A DNA stretch of 64,000 nt from contig NZ_JBHZRU010000002.1 in the NCBI RefSeq assembly GCF_043641925.1, forward strand, positions 1-64,000, given 5' to 3'. The number at the start of each line of letters is the position of its first letter. The stretch's first letter is position 1. Positions 7,919 to 15,740 of the stretch are shown in pieces. The position numbers were made by a program, and so were the translations under genes. A model generated the notes under the pieces. That model worked only from the letters and a program-made list of their open reading frames with translations. It searched no databases and was not told the origin of the DNA. The DNA is from Paenisporosarcina quisquiliarum_A (GTDB lineage Bacteria > Bacillota > Bacilli > Bacillales_A > Planococcaceae).

Positions 7919-8692
7919 ATGGACGCAACAGCTACTAAAACCGTCGTTCTTGAGATCCTTCGCCAAGATTCTACTGATTCAACACCATATTGGGAAAAAT
8001 TCGAGTTAAACTATCGACCAAATATGAACGTCATTTCTGCATTAATGGAAATTCGTCGTAACCCAGTCAACGTTGATGGTAAACAAACGACTCCCGTTAA
8101 CTGGGATATGAACTGTTTGGAAGAAGTTTGTGGGGCGTGTTCTATGGTCATTAATGGCCGTCCACGTCAATCATGTACGGCTCTTATCGACCAATTAGAG
8201 CAACCCGTTCGTTTAGAACCGATGAAAACATTCCCTGTAGTACGTGACTTAATCGTTGATCGTACAAGAATGTTTGATTCATTGAAACAAGTTAAAGCAT
8301 GGGTTCCAATTGATGGTACGTATGATCTAGGTGAAGGTCCACGTATGCCAGAACGCAAACGTCAGTGGGCATATGAATTATCTAAATGTATGACTTGTGG
8401 TGTTTGTTTGGAAGCTTGTCCAAATGTAAATAGTGGTTCTGATTTCATGGGACCAGCTCCATTATCACAAGTTCGTCTAATGAATGCACATCCAACTGGT
8501 GCTATGAATAAAGACGAAAGATTGAATGCAATCATGGGTGAAGGTGGACTTGCTAACTGTGGTAACTCTCAAAACTGTGTAGTCGCTTGTCCAAAGGGAA
8601 TTCCTTTAACAACTTCTATTGCAGCTCTTAACCGTGATACAACAGTTCAAATGTTTAAAAACTTCTTCGGAAGCGACCATATGGTTGACTAA
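7919..8692 (+). CDS. sdhB: Succinate dehydrogenase iron-sulfur subunit
   Basis: SdhB carries electrons from the flavin to the membrane anchor through three iron-sulfur centres. Cysteine sets are visible for the [2Fe-2S] centre (CLEEVCGACSM with a later C), the [4Fe-4S] centre (CMTCGVCLEACP) and the [3Fe-4S] centre (CGNSQNCVVACPKG). At 257 residues it is close to the B. subtilis protein. ATG 7919 follows the sdhA stop by 2 bases, with GAAAGGGGAT as ribosome-binding site. A terminator closes the operon. Confidence 0.98.
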   Translation: MDATATKTVVLEILRQDSTDSTPYWEKFELNYRPNMNVISALMEIRRNPVNVDGKQTTPVNWDMNCLEEVCGACSMVINGRPRQSCTALIDQLEQPVRLEPMKTFPVVRDLIVDRTRMFDSLKQVKAWVPIDGTYDLGEGPRMPERKRQWAYELSKCMTCGVCLEACPNVNSGSDFMGPAPLSQVRLMNAHPTGAMNKDERLNAIMGEGGLANCGNSQNCVVACPKGIPLTTSIAALNRDTTVQMFKNFFGSDHMVD

Positions 8693-8698
8693 TATTCT

Positions 8699-8728
8699 AG
8701 CCTGCGAGTTTAATCGCAGGCTTTTTTT
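8699..8728 (+). terminator. Terminator of sdhCAB
   Basis: AGCCTGCGA pairs with TCGCAGGCT across TTTAA and is followed by seven T. Confidence 0.9.
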
Positions 8729-8904
8729 ATTGGTTTGTTTTGACTTGTTGATTTGTGACTCTGTGATACTCATCGCTATGCAAGTTCCCTAACATGAAGA
8801 GAAGTCGTAACAGAAATCATCCATTTATGTTAAAAAACTAATTATAAAAATGTGGAACCCTTTTAAAAATTCTATCTTTATTAATTTCAGAAACTTGAAA
8901 GCTT

Positions 8905-8913
8905 TGATACAAT
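8905..8913 (+). promoter_or_regulatory. Extended -10 promoter for the thioesterase gene
   Basis: TGATACAAT lies 52 bases before the ATG and immediately upstream of an 18-base palindrome, so a protein bound to that palindrome would cover the start of transcription. Confidence 0.5.
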
Positions 8914-8919
8914 AAAAAA

Positions 8920-8937
8920 CGAATGAATATTCATTCA
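8920..8937. promoter_or_regulatory. Predicted FadR (TetR-type) operator
   Basis: CGAATGAATATTCATTCA is a palindrome that differs by one base from the B. subtilis FadR operator consensus TGAATGA-TA-TCATTCA. FadR represses fatty-acid degradation genes and is released by long-chain acyl-CoA. The site overlaps the expected transcription start of a downstream acyl-CoA thioesterase-like gene, a fitting target. Confidence 0.65.
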
Positions 8938-8964
8938 TATTATGAATCAAAGGGGTAATGAAAA

Positions 8965-9408
8965 ATGAGAGCAACATATATCGAGGATTTCGAGCAATGG
9001 TCAAAAGAATTTACTTTTTCCGTGCCAGTTACGGTTAGATTTTCAGAAACAGATATGTATGGTCATTTAAATAATACCGTTAATTTTTCCTACTTTGAAT
9101 ATGCCAGAATTGAATACTTAAAACATGTTGGTTTAATGAATGATTGGTTGAATCCAAAAGGTTCGACAATACCTGTTGTTGCCGACTTACAATGTGATTA
9201 TGTGAGACAAGTGTTTTTTGATGAACAATTAAACATCCATGTAAAAGCAGCTTCTGTTGGATCATCCTCAGTAGATATTCATTATCATGCAACAAATTCA
9301 AAAGGGGAAACCTGTTTCGTTGGTAGAGGGACGATTGTTCAAATTAATAAGTCTACTGGGAAGGGTACTCCATGGTCAGAAGAAGAAAAAGTTCTTTTTA
9401 CTAATTAG
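8965..9408 (+). CDS. ysmA: Acyl-CoA thioesterase-like hotdog protein
   Basis: A 147-residue protein of the 4-hydroxybenzoyl-CoA thioesterase (4HBT/YbgC) hotdog class. The signature is VRFSETDMYGHLNNTVNFSYFEYAR (about residues 22-46): a D-x-x-G-H-x-N active-site motif on the central helix, with the aspartate as likely catalytic residue. It should hydrolyse acyl-CoA thioesters, but chain length cannot be read from sequence. ATG 8965 has AAAGGGG about 9 bases upstream. It occupies the ysmA position between sdhB and gerE. The FadR-type operator in front suggests induction by long-chain fatty acids. Confidence 0.88.
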   Translation: MRATYIEDFEQWSKEFTFSVPVTVRFSETDMYGHLNNTVNFSYFEYARIEYLKHVGLMNDWLNPKGSTIPVVADLQCDYVRQVFFDEQLNIHVKAASVGSSSVDIHYHATNSKGETCFVGRGTIVQINKSTGKGTPWSEEEKVLFTN

Positions 9409-9413
9409 CCGTC

Positions 9414-9441
9414 ACCGCTCACATCCTTTTTACATACGTTA
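9414..9441 (+). promoter_or_regulatory. Predicted sigma-K promoter of gerE
   Basis: AC (9414-9415), 17 bases, CATACGTTA (9433-9441) matches the mother-cell sigma-K consensus (AC, 16-17 bases, CATAnnnTA). gerE is sigma-K dependent in B. subtilis, so the match falls in front of an expected target. Confidence 0.6.
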
Positions 9442-9467
9442 CAAGGAAGAGCGGATAGGAGGGGCGT

Positions 9468-9695
9468 ATGTTGTCAGAAAGAGCACATCATCGTTCATTG
9501 TTAACTGGTAGAGAACGTGAAATATTTCAATTGTTAGTGCGCGATTATTCAACCAAGGATATCTCTATTCAGTTGAAAATCAGCGAAAAAACGGTACGAA
9601 ACCATATTTCGAATACGATTCAAAAACTCGGCGTCTCCGGCCGAGCACAAGCGATTTTAGAATTACTAAGACTTGGCGAGCTTGCTCTTGAATGA
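9468..9695 (+). CDS. gerE: Late sporulation transcription factor GerE
   Basis: GerE is the last mother-cell regulator of sporulation. It activates or represses coat and cortex genes together with sigma-K. The 75-residue protein is a free-standing LuxR/FixJ-type helix-turn-helix domain: LLTGREREIFQLL starts the domain and the recognition region KISEKTVRNHISNTIQKLGV lies at about residues 37-56. Length and sequence match B. subtilis GerE. ATG 9468 has a strong GGATAGGAGGGG upstream. It marks the organism as a spore former. Confidence 0.96.
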   Translation: MLSERAHHRSLLTGREREIFQLLVRDYSTKDISIQLKISEKTVRNHISNTIQKLGVSGRAQAILELLRLGELALE

Positions 9696-9702
9696 GTAAG
9701 TC

Positions 9703-9731
9703 TTGCCATTTTCACAAAAAGAAGTCACAAT
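9703..9731 (+). promoter_or_regulatory. Possible promoter for the MarR-family gene
   Basis: TTGCCA (9703-9708), 17 bases, CACAAT (9726-9731), 41 bases before the ATG. Confidence 0.35.
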
Positions 9732-9771
9732 AAACATGTAACCAATCGTTTTCGGGGAGTGGACCATTTAC

Positions 9772-10230
9772 ATGACAGAACATATGACAAATACTGCACC
9801 AAATTCAGAACAAGTGGCTTTCTTAGAAAAAGAACTCCGTTATATATCAGGAATCATTAAACAAAAAGGTCGAGAAATTCTAAGTAATTATACAATTACA
9901 CCACCTCAGTTCATTGCACTGCAATGGCTGTTTGAACATGGAGATATGACGATCGGTGATTTATCCAATAAAATGTATTTAGCATTTAGTACAACAACTG
10001 ATTTAGTAGATCGCATGGAAAAAAATCAGCTGGTTCAACGAGTTCGTAATGAACAAGATCGCCGAGTTGTTCAAATTCACCTTTTAAAAGAAGGCGAACG
10101 AATTATTGAAGAAGTAATTGTTAAACGCCAAAATTATTTGCGTGAAGTTTTATCAGACTTTGACGAGCAAGAAGTGACACAATTATCAGCTTTATTGAAA
10201 AAATTGCACCATGAAATGAAAGAGGATTGA
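9772..10230 (+). CDS. ysmB: MarR-family transcriptional regulator
   Basis: A 152-residue winged-helix regulator. The central domain reads TPPQFIALQWLFEHGDMTIGDLSNKMYLAFSTTTDLVDRMEKNQLV with the wing RNEQDRRVVQIHLL, including the conserved D-R-R of MarR proteins (about residues 40-105). The ends are helical and would form the dimer. The ligand and targets are unknown. It lies between gerE and racE as ysmB does in B. subtilis, and its stop is 10 bases from the racE start, so the two are likely co-transcribed. Confidence 0.92.
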   Translation: MTEHMTNTAPNSEQVAFLEKELRYISGIIKQKGREILSNYTITPPQFIALQWLFEHGDMTIGDLSNKMYLAFSTTTDLVDRMEKNQLVQRVRNEQDRRVVQIHLLKEGERIIEEVIVKRQNYLREVLSDFDEQEVTQLSALLKKLHHEMKED

Positions 10231-10240
10231 GGCGAATCGA

Positions 10241-11038
10241 GTGAATGCACCAATAGGTGTAATCGATTCAGGTGTAGGTGGTTTGACAGTTCTAAAAGAA
10301 CTCATACATCGTTTGCCCAATGAACAATTCATTTATATTGGCGATACGGCAAGATGCCCATATGGTCCTCGTGCTGCTCATGAAGTGAGAAAATTCACCT
10401 GGCAAATGGCAGAAGCCTTACAAAACCAGTCTATTAAAATGCTTGTAGTTGCGTGCAATACAGCAACCGCTGTTGCACTTGAATCATTACAAAAAAACTG
10501 TCCTTTTCCTGTAGTAGGTGTTATTTTTCCTGGTGCCAGAGCCGCTATTAAAGCGACAACTCGTTCCGAGATTTGTATTTTAGGTACGACTGGTACGATT
10601 CGAAGTGGAGCTTATGAAGAGGCTATTAAATCTTTATCATCCTCAACTTCAATTGTTCCATTTGCATGCCCTTCATTTGTGCCATTAGTTGAAAGTGATG
10701 AATATGAAGGTGAATTTGCAAGGGAGTTAGTGGCAAAAACACTTGAACCCTTAAAAAAAGCCTCCTTTGACACGTTGATTTTAGGTTGTACGCATTACCC
10801 ATTACTTCAAAAGCATATTGAAGCAGCGGTGGGAAATCATATTAAAGTTTTGTCATCTGCTGAAGAAACAGCTGAAGACGTAATGGAATTGTTAACATAT
10901 TACCACCTACATCAAGAAACATCATCAACAGAACCACATGTATTTTATACAACTGGTTCTATACCTATGTTCAAATCCATTGTCACAAAATGGCTTGAAA
11001 TAGATGAGCCTAATATTCAATCCATTGAATTTAAATAA
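10241..11038 (+). CDS. racE: Glutamate racemase
   Basis: Converts L-glutamate to D-glutamate for peptidoglycan, without a cofactor. The 265-residue protein has the entry motif IGVIDSGVGGLTVLKEL (5-21) and both catalytic cysteines, C72 in VVACNTAT and the other in LGCTHYPLL (about residue 185). GTG 10241 is preceded by a GAGG element. In B. subtilis gerM follows, but here a terminator and then rph follow directly. Confidence 0.96.
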   Translation: MNAPIGVIDSGVGGLTVLKELIHRLPNEQFIYIGDTARCPYGPRAAHEVRKFTWQMAEALQNQSIKMLVVACNTATAVALESLQKNCPFPVVGVIFPGARAAIKATTRSEICILGTTGTIRSGAYEEAIKSLSSSTSIVPFACPSFVPLVESDEYEGEFARELVAKTLEPLKKASFDTLILGCTHYPLLQKHIEAAVGNHIKVLSSAEETAEDVMELLTYYHLHQETSSTEPHVFYTTGSIPMFKSIVTKWLEIDEPNIQSIEFK

Positions 11039-11074
11039 ACCCGACGTTCCCATAAAAAGGAATGGTCGGGTTTT
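11037..11074 (+). terminator. Terminator after racE
   Basis: AACCCGACGTTCC pairs with GGAATGGTCGGGTT around CATAAAAA and ends in TTTT. Confidence 0.8.
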
Positions 11075-11137
11075 GGTTCGTTTAAGCAAAATGTGATACG
11101 ATAAAGTTCGCGATAGTATTCGAGGAGGCATATGAAA

Positions 11138-11896
11138 ATGAGAAATGATGGACGTATGAAAGAGCAAATTAGACCGGTTCAAATTGATACAGAGTATTTA
11201 GTGCACCCTGAAGGTTCTGTTCTAATTACAGTAGGACAAACTAAAGTAATATGTACAGCGACAGTTGAAGATCGTGTACCTCACTTTTTAAGAGGACAAG
11301 GAAAAGGATGGATTACAGCTGAGTACTCGATGTTACCTCGTGCAACTCATTCTAGAACCCAACGTGAAGCATCTAAAGGGAAAATCGGAGGACGTACGAT
11401 GGAAATTCAGCGACTTATTGGCCGTGCGCTACGTTCAGTTGTAGATTTAGAAGCATTAGGTGAACGCACAGTGTGGATTGATTGTGATGTTATCCAAGCA
11501 GACGGTGGAACAAGAACCGCTTCAATTACGGGTGCTTTTGTTGCTATGACAATGGCTCTTGCTAAATTACAAGATGCAAAACAACTGCCTTTGTTCCCAG
11601 TAACAGATTTTTTAGCGGCAACAAGCGTAGGAATTGATGCTGAACATGGTGCTATTTTAGATTTGAACTACTTAGAGGACTCATCTGCTCAAGTCGATAT
11701 GAACATCATTCAAACAGGATCAGGTAATTTTGTTGAATTACAAGGTACCGGTGAAGAATCAACGTTCACAAGACAACAATTAAATGAGTTACTTGATCTT
11801 GGTGATATCGGAATAAAAGAATTGATTGAACAACAAAAAGTTGCATTAGGTGAGATTTCTGAAAGACTGATCAACAGAATCGAATCTTTGTTATGA
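11138..11896 (+). CDS. rph: Ribonuclease PH
   Basis: A phosphate-dependent 3'-5' exoribonuclease that trims tRNA 3' ends, as a ring-shaped hexamer. The 252-residue protein starts MRNDGR and contains the family motifs LRGQGKGWITAEYSMLPRAT, GRALRSVVDL and IDCDVIQADGGTRTASITGA. AGGAGG at 11123-11128 sits 9 bases from the ATG at 11138, which also matches the B. subtilis N-terminus; an ATG at 11132 is too close. It overlaps the next gene by 4 bases. Confidence 0.96.
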   Translation: MRNDGRMKEQIRPVQIDTEYLVHPEGSVLITVGQTKVICTATVEDRVPHFLRGQGKGWITAEYSMLPRATHSRTQREASKGKIGGRTMEIQRLIGRALRSVVDLEALGERTVWIDCDVIQADGGTRTASITGAFVAMTMALAKLQDAKQLPLFPVTDFLAATSVGIDAEHGAILDLNYLEDSSAQVDMNIIQTGSGNFVELQGTGEESTFTRQQLNELLDLGDIGIKELIEQQKVALGEISERLINRIESLL

Positions 11897-12489
11897 AAAG
11901 AGTCATTGTAGCAACGAAAAATAAAGGTAAAGCAAAAGATTTTGAAGCACTATTTCATCCATACGGATTTTCCGTGCTGACATTGCACGATGTCGCTGAC
12001 GATATGGATATTGAAGAGACGGGTGAAACGTTTCAAGAGAACGCCATTTTAAAAGCTGAGGCACTGTCACAACGTCTTGATATGTTTGTGATTGCAGATG
12101 ATAGTGGATTAATAATTGACGCATTAAACGGTGCACCAGGCGTCTATTCTGCACGTTATGCAGGTGAATCAAAGAGCGATGACGCAAATATGGATAAAGT
12201 GTTAGAAGAACTATCGAATACTGACGATCCAGCTCGAACAGCTCGGTTTTATTGTGCAATAGCATTAGCTGGTCCTGACTTCGAAACAAAAACCGTTTAC
12301 GGAACTTGTGAAGGGGTAATTGCAAAAGAGAAAAAGGGTACGAATGGCTTTGGATACGATCCAATATTTTATGTACCTCAACTTGGGAAAATGATGGCAG
12401 AGCTTTCTGCTGAAGAGAAAGGGTCGATTTCCCATAGAGGAAATGCTATCAAGAAAATCCAAGCCGAATTGCCAAACTTATTTACATAA
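11893..12489 (+). CDS. rdgB: dITP/XTP pyrophosphatase (Ham1/RdgB family)
   Basis: A house-cleaning nucleotidase that hydrolyses dITP, ITP and XTP to monophosphates so that deaminated purines are not incorporated. The 198-residue protein has the signature VATKNKGKAKDFE (5-17), the metal site EETGETFQENAILKAE, ADDSGL and the base-binding GTNGFGYDPIF. It is called ysnA in B. subtilis. ATG overlaps the rph stop (ATGA), so translation is probably coupled. Confidence 0.95.
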   Translation: MKRVIVATKNKGKAKDFEALFHPYGFSVLTLHDVADDMDIEETGETFQENAILKAEALSQRLDMFVIADDSGLIIDALNGAPGVYSARYAGESKSDDANMDKVLEELSNTDDPARTARFYCAIALAGPDFETKTVYGTCEGVIAKEKKGTNGFGYDPIFYVPQLGKMMAELSAEEKGSISHRGNAIKKIQAELPNLFT

Positions 12490-12502
12490 GGAGGTAGCTT
12501 GT

Positions 12503-13012
12503 ATGAAGATTTTAGTTATGTCTGATACGCATGGAGATTCTGATGTTATTGACAGAGTGAAGGAACATGTAGGTTCAGTTGACGCTGTTTTCCATTGTGG
12601 AGATAGTGAATTGGACATACATCATTCTTCATTGGAAGGCGTTCAAGTTGTATTAGGCAATTGCGATATGGATTCTTCTATGCCCATTGAAGTTAACACT
12701 ACTATTAAGGGTACACATATTTTGATGACACATGGTCATCTTTTTCAAGTGAAGTCTACATTGATGTCATTAAATTATCTAGCACAAGAACTCAAGGCTC
12801 ATCTAGTATTATTTGGCCATTCACATGTGCTTGGTGCCGAATTGATAAACGGCGTACTATTTGTCAATCCAGGGAGTTTAAAAGTTCCTAGAGGACGAAA
12901 AGAAAAGAGTTATGCAATCATTGAAAAGTCATCTTCCCAATGGGTAGTAACATTCTTTTCAGATACCCATTTAGAGTTAGAGTCGGTGAGTTTTTCATTA
13001 AATGAAAATTAA
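12503..13012 (+). CDS. ysnB: YfcE/MJ0936-type metallophosphoesterase
   Basis: A 169-residue calcineurin-like phosphodiesterase. All metal-binding motifs are present: MSDTHGD (D-x-H), FHCGDSE (G-D), LGNCD (G-N-x-D), MTHGH and GHSHVLG. Family members cleave simple phosphodiesters in vitro; the natural substrate is unknown. AAGGAGG (12488-12494) precedes ATG 12503 by 8 bases. It is the third gene of the rph-rdgB-ysnB group, as in B. subtilis. Confidence 0.93.
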   Translation: MKILVMSDTHGDSDVIDRVKEHVGSVDAVFHCGDSELDIHHSSLEGVQVVLGNCDMDSSMPIEVNTTIKGTHILMTHGHLFQVKSTLMSLNYLAQELKAHLVLFGHSHVLGAELINGVLFVNPGSLKVPRGRKEKSYAIIEKSSSQWVVTFFSDTHLELESVSFSLNEN

Positions 13013-13085
13013 CGTTGACTTTTGCCTGTAGCATTTCTATAATAAATATTGTCTTTCATTTCTGAAACGAAGTGAATTTGCACAA

Positions 13086-13159
13086 GTCTCAGTAGCTCAG
13101 CAGGATAGAGCAACGCCCTTCTAAGGCGTCGGTCGGGGGTTCGAATCCCTCCTGGGACG
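13086..13159 (+). tRNA. tRNA-Arg (UCU)
   Basis: Acceptor stem GTCTCAG pairs with CTGGGAC. The D arm is GTAGCTCAGCAGGATAGAGC, the anticodon stem ACGCC/GGCGT with loop CTTCTAA (anticodon TCT), and the T arm GGGGGTTCGAATCCCTC. The discriminator is G and CCA is not encoded. B. subtilis has a single tRNA-Arg at the same place between ysnB and ysoA. Confidence 0.96.
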
Positions 13160-13167
13160 TAAAGAAT

Positions 13168-13253
13168 AAAAAACCTTCTTTTCCAAACTGGTATTTCCTT
13201 TTTGAGTCATTCGAGACTTGAAGGAGACACTTTTTGAAAAGAAGGTTTTTTTG
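13168..13253 (+). terminator. Long terminator hairpin after tRNA-Arg
   Basis: AAAAAACCTTCTTTTC (outer arm) pairs with GAAAAGAAGGTTTTTT about 50 bases later, ending in a T run. The intervening bases can also pair in part, making a long imperfect stem. Confidence 0.65.
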
Positions 13254-13343
13254 TTCGTTTTTTTGCCTATCAGAAATATCGTATATATCAAATTGCAGGT
13301 ATAATTTTCACTGTTGAAGATAACGAATGGGGGAGGAATGAAT

Positions 13344-14579
13344 ATGTTAGAAAGCATCTTAATAAATATTTTATTTTTAATCTTTCCTATTTTAATTTTT
13401 GTTATCTTTTTTGATAGTCGACGTCACTTTTATAATCAAACCTTTCTCGTCTTATTTTCCACAATATCAATGATTTTGTGTATGATTTATCCGATTAAAC
13501 TTGAAATCGGATTTATTTTCGATTTACGTTACATTCCGTTTATTATCGTTGCCCTTTACGGAGGGTATCAAAAAGTGATTCCTCTTTTTATGGTGTTAAA
13601 TTTTTATCGATTTATGATAGGTGGCGATGGGATATGGCAATCATTTTTATTTTCGACTGCAATCCTCTTAGTCATTCCGTTCTTCCATCGAAGATTCTTA
13701 AAAGCAAATACGAAGAAAAGATTATATATGGCGGTTTCAGCTGCCCTATTTACGATGATTCTTTATTTAGCGACATTAAGTACATTTTTTGAAGAATTAA
13801 CGAGAGAGTATTGGACACTTGCGACGTACTCTCTTATAACACATGTCATTATTATTTCCTTAAATGTATTGATGATTGAAAAAGTCATTTCAAATATTAA
13901 TAATCGGGAAAGTTTTCTTCACACGGAACGATTACATGTCATGAGTGAATTGTCAGCAAGTGTGTCTCATGAGATTCGAAATCCATTGACTGTAACGAAT
14001 GGTTTTCTTCAATTGTTAAAAGAATCTAAGACAATCTCATATGACGAAAAAGTATTTATTGATTATTCCTTACTCGAATTAGAACGCGCCGAAAAGATAG
14101 TGAGTGATTTCTTAAGTTATGGCAAACCACAATCTGAAAATATGGTTAACAGCAATCTAAAAGAAGATATGGAATATGTATTAAATATTCTTGGTCCATA
14201 TGCAAATATGAATCAAGTGAACTTTGATTTTCGGTTTTCTAATACCTTAACGAAGAAATACGATCAAAATCAAATTCAACAAAGCATGATTAATGTAATT
14301 AAGAATGGAATAGAATCAATGAAAGAAACCGGGGGGACACTACTCATCACGGTGACTGAAGAACAGCGAGCAATCGTCATACAAGTTCAAGATTATGGTG
14401 TTGGCATGACTTCGGATGAAATTTTAGAATTAGGTAAACCATATTATTCTACGAAAACTGAAGGCACGGGTCTCGGTATGTTGATGGTTTATGGAACGAT
14501 TAGCAAGTTGAAGGGCAAAATTGAGGTAGTCAGCGAAAAGCATAAGGGAACAACTTTTATTATCACATTACCTGTTTAG
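13344..14579 (+). CDS. Membrane sensor histidine kinase, KinB-like
   Basis: A 411-residue kinase. Residues 1-185 form about six hydrophobic segments with the LytS/YhcK 5TM signature (DLRYIPFIIVALYGGYQKVI ... FYRFMIGGDG). A HisKA domain follows with phospho-acceptor H in ELSASVSHEIRNPLTVTNGF, then an HATPase domain with N box (INVIKNGIESM), QDYGVGM and GTGLGM. This layout is that of KinB, a kinase feeding the Spo0F-Spo0B-Spo0A relay, and the HisKA region is close to that of the sporulation kinases. No response regulator is adjacent, as usual for such orphan kinases. ATG 13344 is 7 bases after GGGAGG. B. subtilis has no kinase here. The signal is unknown. Confidence 0.85.
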   Translation: MLESILINILFLIFPILIFVIFFDSRRHFYNQTFLVLFSTISMILCMIYPIKLEIGFIFDLRYIPFIIVALYGGYQKVIPLFMVLNFYRFMIGGDGIWQSFLFSTAILLVIPFFHRRFLKANTKKRLYMAVSAALFTMILYLATLSTFFEELTREYWTLATYSLITHVIIISLNVLMIEKVISNINNRESFLHTERLHVMSELSASVSHEIRNPLTVTNGFLQLLKESKTISYDEKVFIDYSLLELERAEKIVSDFLSYGKPQSENMVNSNLKEDMEYVLNILGPYANMNQVNFDFRFSNTLTKKYDQNQIQQSMINVIKNGIESMKETGGTLLITVTEEQRAIVIQVQDYGVGMTSDEILELGKPYYSTKTEGTGLGMLMVYGTISKLKGKIEVVSEKHKGTTFIITLPV

Positions 14580-14590
14580 TATGCGTATGC

Positions 14591-14626
14591 TTTTCTCGTT
14601 TTGTGCTACTATATACACAAGAGAAA
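14591..14626. other. Inverted repeat overlapping the ysoA ribosome-binding site
   Basis: TTTCTC-gtt-TTGTG faces CACAAGAGAAA across 10 bases, with no T run after it, so it is not a terminator. Its right arm runs into AAAGGCGG, the ribosome-binding site of the next gene. Confidence 0.4.
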
Positions 14627-14639
14627 GGCGGTCATTACA

Positions 14640-15641
14640 TTGCGTAAAAAGCATGGAAAAATTCAAAAACATCAAAATGTAATCGTCTTTCCAGGGATGG
14701 TGGACCGATTAATTTCTGATGGCCTTAAGCACGCTGAAGAATTTCAATATGATTTAGCGGTTAAATCAATACGGCAAGCGTTAACGTACCGTGAAGCAGA
14801 CGAACAGACACTTGGTGTCTTTGCATATTCTTTATATGAAACACGAGAATTTGAAGAAGCAAAAGTGATTTGTGAAGAATTGCTAAAAATTGGACCCACG
14901 TATTACTTTGAAACGGTTGAATTGTATGTCACTATCTTAATGGAGTTGCGTGAATTTGAAAAAATGGAAGAGATTTTATCCGCAGTGATTGATGAAGCAC
15001 CAATTCCTGCTGATAAACTTGAAAAATTTGAGCAACTGCTTGAACTTGGGAATAAACTCGCTAAACAAAAGAGTAATGAATTTTTATCTGACCTTCCAGA
15101 AACACATGTAATTGATACAACCTTATTTGAAATACATACGTTTAGTCGATTTTCTGAAGACAAACAACAACAGCTTTTAGTGGAGCTAGAGGGATCAGAT
15201 TTAACTCAAGTCGAGGAAGAACTAGTTGCGATTGTGGAACATGATTTATTATCCCCAATTACCAAGTCTTTTGCCTTGCTGTTGATGGTGCACGCCAATA
15301 TGGATCGAGAAATGACCATAGAAAAATTTGGACGCTCAGCTGCCATCAACCCGAAATTGTTATCCGATCCAGCAGAAACAACAGTGGTTCTAGACGTTTT
15401 AAAACTGGTGAAGGATAGACTTGTTCAAAATCCTTCTAAGCTAGAAATGGTAGAGGATCTGATTTTACGTCATTCGTTTGCCACTTATCCTTTTGACTGG
15501 TTTGAACATGGTGCTGATGAGGTTGGGAATATGTATATTGATTATGTTAGTGGTATGCTAGGTGAAGATGTTTCATTAGAAGGGAAGCTTTACGATTTTA
15601 TTATAAAAATTGATATCCTTTTTGAATTGCGTGAGATGTGA
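14640..15641 (+). CDS. ysoA: TPR-repeat protein YsoA
   Basis: A 333-residue soluble protein built of helical pairs. The N-terminal half carries TPR-like units (DGLKHAEEFQYDLAVKSIRQ, FAYSLYETREFEEAKVICEE, LYVTILMELREFEKMEEILS). The C-terminal half is less regular and acidic. TPR folds bind other proteins; the partner is unknown. It matches the position of ysoA between the tRNA-Arg and tig. TTG 14640 is used, 9 bases after GGCGG; the upstream extension to 14601 runs through the inverted repeat and has no ribosome-binding site. Confidence 0.82.
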   Translation: MRKKHGKIQKHQNVIVFPGMVDRLISDGLKHAEEFQYDLAVKSIRQALTYREADEQTLGVFAYSLYETREFEEAKVICEELLKIGPTYYFETVELYVTILMELREFEKMEEILSAVIDEAPIPADKLEKFEQLLELGNKLAKQKSNEFLSDLPETHVIDTTLFEIHTFSRFSEDKQQQLLVELEGSDLTQVEEELVAIVEHDLLSPITKSFALLLMVHANMDREMTIEKFGRSAAINPKLLSDPAETTVVLDVLKLVKDRLVQNPSKLEMVEDLILRHSFATYPFDWFEHGADEVGNMYIDYVSGMLGEDVSLEGKLYDFIIKIDILFELREM

Positions 15642-15647
15642 AATAAG

Positions 15648-15675
15648 TTGAAAGTATGCACATGTGTGCTATACT
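15648..15675 (+). promoter_or_regulatory. Promoter of tig
   Basis: TTGAAA (15648-15653), 16 bases, TATACT (15670-15675), with TG one base before the -10 (extended -10). Confidence 0.65.
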
Positions 15676-15740
15676 AGAATGGTTGTCAAAATCATAGATA
15701 AGCATGAAATTCGCTGAATAAAACGATGGAGGTTGAATAT

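Noticed and set aside
11903..12364. 153-codon minus-strand frame inside rdgB
   Set aside because: Shadow of a well-supported gene on the other strand; low-complexity Leu/His/Arg composition and no ribosome-binding site.
13121..13357. Minus-strand frame across tRNA-Arg and its terminator
   Set aside because: Covers an RNA gene and a hairpin; the protein ends with the typical spurious tRNA-derived RPRRDSNPRPTP string.
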